Part shown: piece by piece, positions 58,433 through 64,000 of the stretch
Layout: every line of letters starts with the position of its first letter
Position numbering within the stretch: position 1 is the first letter of the stretch
Assembly: GCA_015064555.1 (NCBI GenBank)
Contig: SVRZ01000001.1
Coordinates: 46,340 to 110,339, forward strand
DNA: 64,000 nt
Source of the DNA: Oscillospiraceae bacterium
GTDB lineage: Bacteria > Bacillota > Clostridia > Oscillospirales > CAG-272
Direction of reading: 5' to 3'
Notes under the pieces: model-generated
Databases searched by the model: none
What the model was told of the DNA's origin: nothing
Seen by the model: the letters and a program-made list of their open reading frames with translations, nothing else
Program-made: the position numbers and the translations under genes

Positions 58433-59629
58433 ATGAGAAACACAAGAAACTCAATTATTACGAGTACTATCGCTCTTGTGCTCTGTATTTCGATGCTTCT
58501 CGGAACTACCTTTGCATGGTTTACTGACATTGCGGGTAGTAATGACAACGTAGTTCAATCGGGTAATCTGGATGCGGAAATGTATTGGTCGGATGAGCTT
58601 CTCGCTTCCGATTCGGACGAGTGGATAGACGCAACAGGCAGTGCGGTCTTTAGCCACAACGCCTGGGAACCCGGATATACCGAGGTCAGGTATATAAAGG
58701 TTTATAACAACGGAAGTCTTAACTTCAAATGGCAGCTATCTATCGAGGCTGACGGTGCGGTTAGCGATCTTTCCGACGTTATTCACGTTTATTACGTAAA
58801 CCCTGTAACGAGCGAGATTACAACGCTTGCGGGACTTGAGAGCGCGGGTACGCTCACGACCGTTATATCTCAGCGCACAAACACCTCCGGCAGGCTTGAG
58901 CCCGAGACCGCTGCGATCCTCGCCATTGCATTCCATATGGACAAGGAAGCAGGCAACAAGTACCAGAATAAGACCTTGTGCAACGAGGGATTCTCGCTCA
59001 AGCTTATTGCAACTCAGGACGTTGGCGAGCTCGATAGCTTTGGTCCCGATTATGACAACGCGGCTACCTGGCCAGATGGCAAAATGAACTTTGAGGCTAA
59101 GAAATCTCTTGCAAACGTTCGTATGATCAACGACGAGCTTGCAGACGAGGTCATTATCACCCACGAAACCGGTGCTTATGCAATTCTCCCTCAGGGCGTC
59201 AAGGTAAAGCCCGGAGCTACCGAGCTTGCATTCTCGGGTAAGAATATAGCTTCCGCAGATGCCAATATTTCCGATAGCAAGAATGATTACGATATCCATA
59301 TTGAGGGGATTGCAGATGATAACACCACCTGTATCACCGTTTACATAGGGGAGATCTTCGCGAAGGATCTTGCTCCCACATCTGTTAAGCTCTATCACGA
59401 GGGCGTTCAGATGACGAGAGTCAACAGTGTTTCGGATTTCGCTATCAACAATCAGTACACCTACGATCCCGCAACGGGCGCGGTAGTGCTTTACGTTGAT
59501 AACTTCTCTATATTCTCAGCCGTAGAGGCTGCGGCAGACGAATGGGACGGCAAATCGGATGCCGCTTGGTATAACGAGAATATCGCCGAGTTCACCCTTA
59601 CGACTGCAGAGCAGTTCGCCGGCTTCTGA
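58433..59629 (+). CDS. SipW-type signal peptide surface protein, N-terminal part, ending at an in-frame TGA
   Basis: 398 residues. The N-terminus (about 1-45) is a SipW-dependent signal: hydrophobic core LVLCISMLLGTTFAWFTD followed by SGNLDAEM, as in TasA/CalY-like exported proteins. The rest is a beta-rich extracellular domain. The frame stops at TGA 59627-59629 after AEQFAGF, in the middle of what should be a repeat-domain entry (LTTAEQFAGF then DLVDGGNTFAGK). The same frame then stays open to 63202, so this is the first quarter of an interrupted 1,590-codon protein. AAAGGAA lies 7 nt before the ATG. The SipW-like peptidase gene is not in the window. Confidence 0.88.
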   Translation: MRNTRNSIITSTIALVLCISMLLGTTFAWFTDIAGSNDNVVQSGNLDAEMYWSDELLASDSDEWIDATGSAVFSHNAWEPGYTEVRYIKVYNNGSLNFKWQLSIEADGAVSDLSDVIHVYYVNPVTSEITTLAGLESAGTLTTVISQRTNTSGRLEPETAAILAIAFHMDKEAGNKYQNKTLCNEGFSLKLIATQDVGELDSFGPDYDNAATWPDGKMNFEAKKSLANVRMINDELADEVIITHETGAYAILPQGVKVKPGATELAFSGKNIASADANISDSKNDYDIHIEGIADDNTTCITVYIGEIFAKDLAPTSVKLYHEGVQMTRVNSVSDFAINNQYTYDPATGAVVLYVDNFSIFSAVEAAADEWDGKSDAAWYNENIAEFTLTTAEQFAGF

Positions 59630-62600
59630 GATCTTGTTGACGGCGGTAATACCTTCGCGGGTAAGACTGTAAAGCTCGGTGTCGATATCGACCTTGCACA
59701 CAAGCTCTTTGATCCTATCGGTTATAACTATGAGCATCTTGGCGGTAAGGTATTCAAGGGTACCTTCGACGGTGCAGGTCATACCGTATACAACCTCTAT
59801 CAGAACGGTTGGGATCTTGATCCTAACAAGGAAAATTATAGCACATATACCTATAGCACTGCAGGCGGCGGTCTTTTTGCCTCCATCAAGGATGCTACGG
59901 TAAGGAATCTTGTAGTAAGCGGTGCAAATATCGTATTTGAGTGTGTAGATATTGGCATCGTTGTCGGCTATGCTCAGGGCAGCTGTCACTTCGAAAACAT
60001 TGTGGTTACCGACTCGAAGATCGCTAACTACAACCGCGCTACAGGCGGTGTTGTAGGTGAGGTTTGCTTCGGACCTTACGGTACAGATATCGTAAATGGC
60101 TACAGCCACACCTTCAATAATATCGTTGTAGACTCCTCCGTCAAGATCTCCTCTCTCTGGGGCTCGTTTGATACACTTTGCGGCGGTGTTATCGGCGGCA
60201 AATGGGGCGATGCTACAGTTAAGATGACAAACGTTATCTCGGCTCCTGAGCTTGACGTATTCAGTGACGTAACCGCGGCTTATCAGTGGTATGCATACCG
60301 TCGCTGCGGAATGATCCTCGGTCATACAGAGCAGGATAGTCCGAAGCAGTCTCTCAATGCTGCGGCGCCCTTCCTTACCTGTGAAAACGTTAACGTTTAC
60401 TACGGAAGCTGGGCAAACTACACCTACTACGAATATGAGAATCAGGATAATGCAACCGGCAGAAACTATCCTTGGGTAAGAGCCGAGGCAGGCGAGCACA
60501 ATGAAGCCTTCTCCAACCCGAGATACGGTGTTCCCACACATAATGGAGTTAAGGTTACGGGACTCGATAATTCTACCGATCATACTCCTATCGTATTCAA
60601 TCAGCTCTATGGTGGCGGTCAGGGCGTTTACGGCCGTGCCGAGCACGCCGGTGTAACGTCGACATACTACACTGCCGACGCAGAGTTCACAAAGACGGTT
60701 TATATACAGAATAACAATGGCTGGGACAATCTCAGACTTCGCTATTGGTTCGCAAACGGTAATGACGTATGGACCACGGTAAGTGAAGAAGGTGTTTCAA
60801 TGGCTTCTATGTTTACCGCCACGGAATTCGAAGGCGACATGTACAAAATCGTATTCCCCGCTTACACATATAAGTTCGCAATAATTGCTGACGGAAACGC
60901 AACTTCCGAGAAGCTGCTTTCCGAGCTCGAGGACAGCAAGGCATATAAGCTCGATTGGACCCATGCTCACTTATTCGAAGGCAACGAATGCGAATGCGGC
61001 GCCATCAATTTGGGAAAGAAGGTTCAGTATTACGAGCAGAATATAATCAAGGACGAGAACAAAGGCGGAATCATCTTCGTCGGAGACTCTTACTTTGACG
61101 GTTATACGAAGAATGCACCTCCCTTCTGGAGCGACTTCTATCAGGACTTCGCGGGAGAAAAGGCATTCCTTATGGGTATATCCCAGTCTCAGATCCACGA
61201 TCTCGAAGCCGTTTCCGAGCGTCTTGTATATCCTATGGAGCCGAATGAAATAGTTGTTCACATCGGATTCAATGACGTGCATCACGGTTCTCTTACCACC
61301 GATGAGCTTATCGCAAGGATAACCGCGCTTCTTGAGGAATATAACAGAAGGCTTCCCGAAGCGAAGATATACTTCATGGGTGTTGAGCCTAAGAAGAGCG
61401 GATATACCGTGGACGATCAGTATTATCATTCCTCTAACGTAAAGGCACCTGCCGTTTCCGAGGCATTGAAGGCTCTTGCGGAGGAAAACGATTGGCTCTT
61501 TTACATTGACACCGTTTCTATTTTCGTTAAAAACGGAACTATAAACGAGAGCATGTATAGGGTGAGTGACGGTTCTCATCCCTCTCTTCAAGCATACGAT
61601 CTTATGAGAGTCAGACTTAACGCGGCTCGCGGCAAGACCGATGATATCCTCGTCATAGAAAACACCGTCCCCGAGCCCGGTGCAACAACAGTTGACAAGG
61701 TGGGACGAGAGTTCAAGGATAAGGAAGGAAATAACATTACAGGCGATTTCGTAATGAGCGGAAAGCTTATTCTTACCGATTTTGTCAGAGAAAATGCTCA
61801 TTTGCAATTCAAGGTCGGCGGATCCGTATCCGGTAATACTATCGCCAGATTCCTTCTTTGGGATGCTAATAATGATGGTAAATTTGGCGCAGGCTATCAG
61901 TTCAACGGTGATAAAAACGATACTAACGGTGCTCCGCTCTACGATGCAAACGGCGTAAACCTTATGCTCACTTGGGCAATGGTCGCAGAAGGCACCGAGG
62001 TGCGCTGGTATATTAACGGAAAGTGTGTGCAGACGTTCGATAATCCCACGCGTGACGTTGTGGATATAAGTGCTTATTGGATGAATGTTACTCTTTATGA
62101 TATAGAGCTTACGGTTAAGGCTGCCGACGGTGAGGATGCCTACAATGAGCACCTAAAGCCCTATTCGAAAGACGTTATAAATATACAGACCATCGGAAAG
62201 AACAACGAAGAAGTTCCGGGAGGTATAAACGGTACGGGTAAGACCTACGAGCTTACTAAAAACTCCATTCTCAGCGGTAAACTCGATATCAGCGAGGTAT
62301 ACAATAATCCTCACATCCAATTCCACCTGGACTCCGACCACAGATTCCTTCTTTGGGATTCTAACAACGACGGTAAAATCGGTGTCGCATACGAGGAAGG
62401 CGGAAAGCATTTTTCTGATCAATCTCCGCGTATCACGCTTTATGATTTAAAAAATGGCATTACCGGTCTTGAATGGGCGATCGTTGCAGACGAGAATAAC
62501 GTACACTTCTTTGTAAATGGTAAGTACGAAAAGACCTTTGAGTCTCTCGCGAGTGAAAGCTTTAATCTTAATATCGGTGCGCTTAATATGAATGCACTTG

Positions 62601-63202
62601 TTTATGATATTAAAGTTTTATCCAAGGCGGAGAACGAGACCGAGTACAATACCGAGTGTGCGAAATACATCCCTTATTCTCTTAATATTGAGAATTCCAA
62701 CGGTGAAATTTCAAATATCAATAACAGCGGAAAATACTTTACCAATAATAAGGAGCACGAAGACCTTACGGGTAATTATATTGTAAAGGGAACGCTTACG
62801 GTAAATAAAATAACGAAAGATAATGCGCATATACAGTTCCGCTTCAGCCACGAGTATAGATTCCTTCTTTGGGATGCTGATAATGACGGTGTGTTCGGTG
62901 CGGGATATATGATGAAGGGCTTAACAAACGTTAGCGATAAAACAGCCGGTGTGAAAAAGTATGATTTCAACTCGGTGACAACACTCGAGTGGGCTGTTGT
63001 TGTAAATAATGGCGTTGCCTATTGGTATATCAACGATGAGCTTGTATCCGAGGTTCATAATGCAAACCTCAAGCTTGAATACTTCAATATCGGTGCGCTC
63101 GAGGTTGACGTTTTCTTTGAGAACATCAAGATATACTCAGAGAGCGATGACGCAGATAAATACGCTACGGAGCTTGCGAAGTATTCCGATATTAACAACT
63201 AA
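59630..63202 (+). CDS. Continuation of the giant surface protein beyond the in-frame TGA: beta-helix, SGNH hydrolase domain and three WD-x-N-x-DG repeats
   Basis: 1,190 codons in the same frame as 58433-59629, with no start signal of its own at the TGA; an internal GTG at 60002 has no ribosome site. In order: a GLUG/right-handed-helix region (KGTFDGAGHTVYNL, GGGLFASIKDATVRNLVV), a possible carbohydrate-binding module (TVYIQNNNGWDNLRLRYWF), a short HxFEGNECECG cluster, and an SGNH/GDSL hydrolase domain with VGDSYFDG, HIGFNDVHHG and DGSHPSLQAYD (about 61079-61590). Three repeats of about 115-150 residues follow, each with FLLWDxNxDG (near 61849, 62343 and 62865). Likely a carbohydrate-active esterase at the cell surface, if it is made. 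Confidence 0.8.
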   Translation, partial: DLVDGGNTFAGKTVKLGVDIDLAHKLFDPIGYNYEHLGGKVFKGTFDGAGHTVYNLYQNGWDLDPNKENYSTYTYSTAGGGLFASIKDATVRNLVVSGANIVFECVDIGIVVGYAQGSCHFENIVVTDSKIANYNRATGGVVGEVCFGPYGTDIVNGYSHTFNNIVVDSSVKISSLWGSFDTLCGGVIGGKWGDATVKMTNVISAPELDVFSDVTAAYQWYAYRRCGMILGHTEQDSPKQSLNAAAPFLTCENVNVYYGSWANYTYYEYENQDNATGRNYPWVRAEAGEHNEAFSNPRYGVPTHNGVKVTGLDNSTDHTPIVFNQLYGGGQGVYGRAEHAGVTSTYYTADAEFTKTVYIQNNNGWDNLRLRYWFANGNDVWTTVSEEGVSMASMFTATEFEGDMYKIVFPAYTYKFAIIADGNATSEKLLSELEDSKAYKLDWTHAHLFEGNECECGAINLGKKVQYYEQNIIKDENKGGIIFVGDSYFDGYTKNAPPFWSDFYQDFAGEKAFLMGISQSQIHDLEAVSERLVYPMEPNEIVVHIGFNDVHHGSLTTDELIARITALLEEYNRRLPEAKIYFMGVEPKKSGYTVDDQYYHSSNVKAPAVSEALKALAEENDWLFYIDTVSIFVKNGTINESMYRVSDGSHPSLQAYDLMRVRLNAARGKTDDILVIENTVPEPGATTVDKVGREFKDKEGNNITGDFVMSGKLILTDFVRENAHLQFKVGGSVSGNTIARFLLWDANNDGKFGAGYQFNGDKNDTNGAPLYDANGVNLMLTWAMVAEGTEVRWYINGKCVQTFDNPTRDVVDISAYWMNVTLYDIELTVKAADGEDAYNEHLKPYSKDVINIQTIGKNNEEVPGGINGTGKTYELTKNSILSGKLDISEVYNNPHIQFHLDSDHRFLLWDSNNDGKIGVAYEEGGKHFSDQSPRITLYDLKNGITGLEWAIVADENNVHFFVNGKYEKTFESLASESFNLNIGALNMNALVYDIKVLSKAENETEYNTECAKYIPYSLNIENSNGEISNINNSGKYFTNNKEHEDLTGNYIVKGTLTVNKITKDNAHIQFRFSHEYRFLLWDADNDGVFGAGYMMKGLTNVSDKTAGVKKYDFNSVTTLEWAVVVNNGVAYWYINDELVSEVHNANLKLEYFNIGALEVDVFFENIKIYSESDDADKYATELAKYSDINN

Positions 63203-63222
63203 TATCAGAACCGAGCTTGAAT

Positions 63223-63272
63223 AAAAACCACCTGTTTTGCAAACAAACATTTGCAAAACAGGTGGTTTTTTA
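63223..63272. terminator. Terminator of the giant surface protein gene
   Basis: Perfect 21-bp stem (63223-63243 with 63250-63270) around CAAACA, T-rich on both strands; it also faces the 43-residue gene on the minus strand. Confidence 0.92.
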
Positions 63273-63284
63273 TAATTCAGCGTT

Positions 63285-63416
63285 TTATGCTAGATCCAAA
63301 TCCCAGATACCGTCGTTTTCCTCCTTGGGAGTCGTTTCGGTTCCGGGCGAGGAGGTTATGATATCCTCTGCCGAAAGCATAATTATTTCAAGCTCGGGAT
63401 TCTGATACTTTTTCAT
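63285..63416 (-). CDS. Small protein of 43 residues, MKKYQNPELEI-type
   Basis: ATG 63416 is preceded by AAAGGAG 10 nt upstream. The product starts MKKYQNPELEIIMLSAEDI, continues with an ITSSPGTETTPKEE segment and ends DGIWDLDLA. It starts 18 bp after the stop of the larger secreted-type gene to its right, so the two are probably cotranscribed. The conserved-looking head, Ser/Thr/Pro centre and Trp-Asp-Leu tail suggest a real small gene, perhaps a peptide precursor or an accessory of the surface protein; I have no function. Confidence 0.8.
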   Translation of the reverse strand: MKKYQNPELEIIMLSAEDIITSSPGTETTPKEENDGIWDLDLA

Positions 63417-63434
63417 TTTTCATAATCTCCTTTC

Positions 63435-64000
63435 TTAATTAATAACCGATTCTCTGTAAGCCGCCGCGCTCTCGCAATATTTTGCGAAGCGCAGAACAAG
63501 CTTTACAAGGTTATCGTTATTCTCGGTCTTAGCCCATTCGTAGTAGCACTTAATGTGGCAGGAGTCGCTTTCACCGTTTACGGTGTAGTCAACCGTCTCT
63601 GCAAGCTCGTATGCATAGAGCTTGACTTCAACGTACTTACCGTTAGCATCGCTTCCTTCCTCTGCCGCTACTGCACTTCCGTTTATCGAGAATGCGAAAT
63701 CGGATGCCTTAAATCCTTCTGCAAGATAGAATCTGAGTCCGGGCTTTGCGGTGAGGTTATAGGTAACAGCTGTGATGCCGAGAGTGGGCTTTTCTGCGCT
63801 GCCGTTCATCACGGGAGCACTGCTTTCATCGTAATTCTCGCCAAGAAGCTCGTCTATCTTTGCCATTGCCTCTGCATCGGCAGTACCGAAGTATGCGTAT
63901 GCCGCTCTGATGTAAGAGAGAACGTCCTTTACAAGAGTCTTTTCCACAGCGCTTATCGTGCTGTCGGAAAGGACCTTCTCCGCATATCTCGGGATCGAGA
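63435..64000 (-). CDS. C-terminal part of a secreted-type protein (start outside the window)
   Basis: A minus-strand frame of 188 codons ends at 63435 and is open to the right edge (upstream residues read IPRYAEKVLSDSTISAVEKTL). The region has a helical segment (DVLSYIRAAYAYFGTADAEAMAKIDELLGENY) followed by a beta-sandwich-like domain (PGLRFYLAEGFKASDFAFSINGSAV, KYVEVKLYAYELAETVDYTVNGES) and an aromatic/Cys-containing end (CHIKCYYEWAK, LRFAKYCESAAAYRESVIN). Such modules form the C-terminus of large surface proteins in Clostridia. Function unknown. Confidence 0.78.
   Translation of the reverse strand, partial: SIPRYAEKVLSDSTISAVEKTLVKDVLSYIRAAYAYFGTADAEAMAKIDELLGENYDESSAPVMNGSAEKPTLGITAVTYNLTAKPGLRFYLAEGFKASDFAFSINGSAVAAEEGSDANGKYVEVKLYAYELAETVDYTVNGESDSCHIKCYYEWAKTENNDNLVKLVLRFAKYCESAAAYRESVIN

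Noticed and set aside
59627..59680. TGA read as selenocysteine
   Set aside because: No convincing SECIS-type hairpin with a G/U loop lies at the expected distance downstream, no Sec machinery is seen, and the protein is not a known redox family.

Overview
The window looks like the replication-origin neighbourhood of a spore-forming Clostridia-type Bacillota, probably an anaerobic gut lineage. The evidence is the cluster dnaA-dnaN-recF-remB-gyrB-gyrA, the sporulation genes spoVAC-spoVAD-spoVAE, chromosomal parA/parB with six perfect parS sites, the HrcA/CIRCE heat-shock operon, RNase Y and RNase J, and a SipW-type signal peptide on a giant surface protein. The genetic code is standard and initiation codons are mostly ATG with some GTG and TTG. 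I cannot name a genus. No rRNA, CRISPR array, integrase, transposase or phage gene was seen.

Layout. 1-6.0 kb: a leftward gliding-type ABC transporter operon (ATPase, ABC-2 permease, two GldG-like proteins, a DUF4340-like protein cut by the window edge). 6.2-11.8 kb: trpS, a TagO/WecA-like glycosyltransferase, a radical SAM protein, tRNA-Thr(GGT), a DMT-family exporter and a metallophosphoesterase. 11.9-16.8 kb: leftward rny, a tandem array of about four 133-bp repeats, ymdB and mnmG. 17.1-22.1 kb: hrcA-grpE-dnaK-dnaJ with a CIRCE operator. 22.9-23.6 kb: a histidine-phosphatase gene.

23.6-29.4 kb: a 5.8-kb AT-rich gene desert. It carries six copies of the 16-bp parS site within 916 bp and at least four separate families of short degenerate tandem repeats, and it ends at the promoter of parA. 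This is the most unusual part of the window. It looks like a dedicated centromere on which ParB (30.3 kb) would load and ParA (29.4 kb) would act.

29.4-31.9 kb: parA, parB and a small two-segment membrane protein. 32.0-34.8 kb: a phosphopantetheinyl transferase and RNase J with a long Lys-rich N-terminus. 35.1-45.3 kb: a leftward block containing an XRE-type protein with an acidic linker and amphipathic tail, a lipoprotein, gyrA, gyrB, remB, recF, dnaN, a dnaA-dnaN spacer with DnaA-box-like sites (candidate oriC), and dnaA. 45.5-47.4 kb: spoVAE, spoVAD and spoVAC, for spore dipicolinate uptake. 47.5-57.7 kb: small membrane proteins, a CPA2 antiporter, a DUF368/PopT undecaprenyl-phosphate translocase, a three-lipoprotein operon, an alpha/beta hydrolase, DUF1294, a DUF4097 beta-repeat protein and a P-type cation ATPase. 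57.7-64 kb: a mosaic of small hairpins, a possible AraC remnant, a 1,590-codon surface-protein frame interrupted by one in-frame TGA, an unlisted 43-residue gene, and the end of another secreted-type protein.

Working together, replication initiation (DnaA, DnaN, gyrase), chromosome segregation (ParABS) and sporulation (SpoVA) genes lie within about 24 kb, which fits coordination of origin segregation with sporulation. Coordinates, motifs and repeats were read directly. Family names come from motif recognition without database searches.
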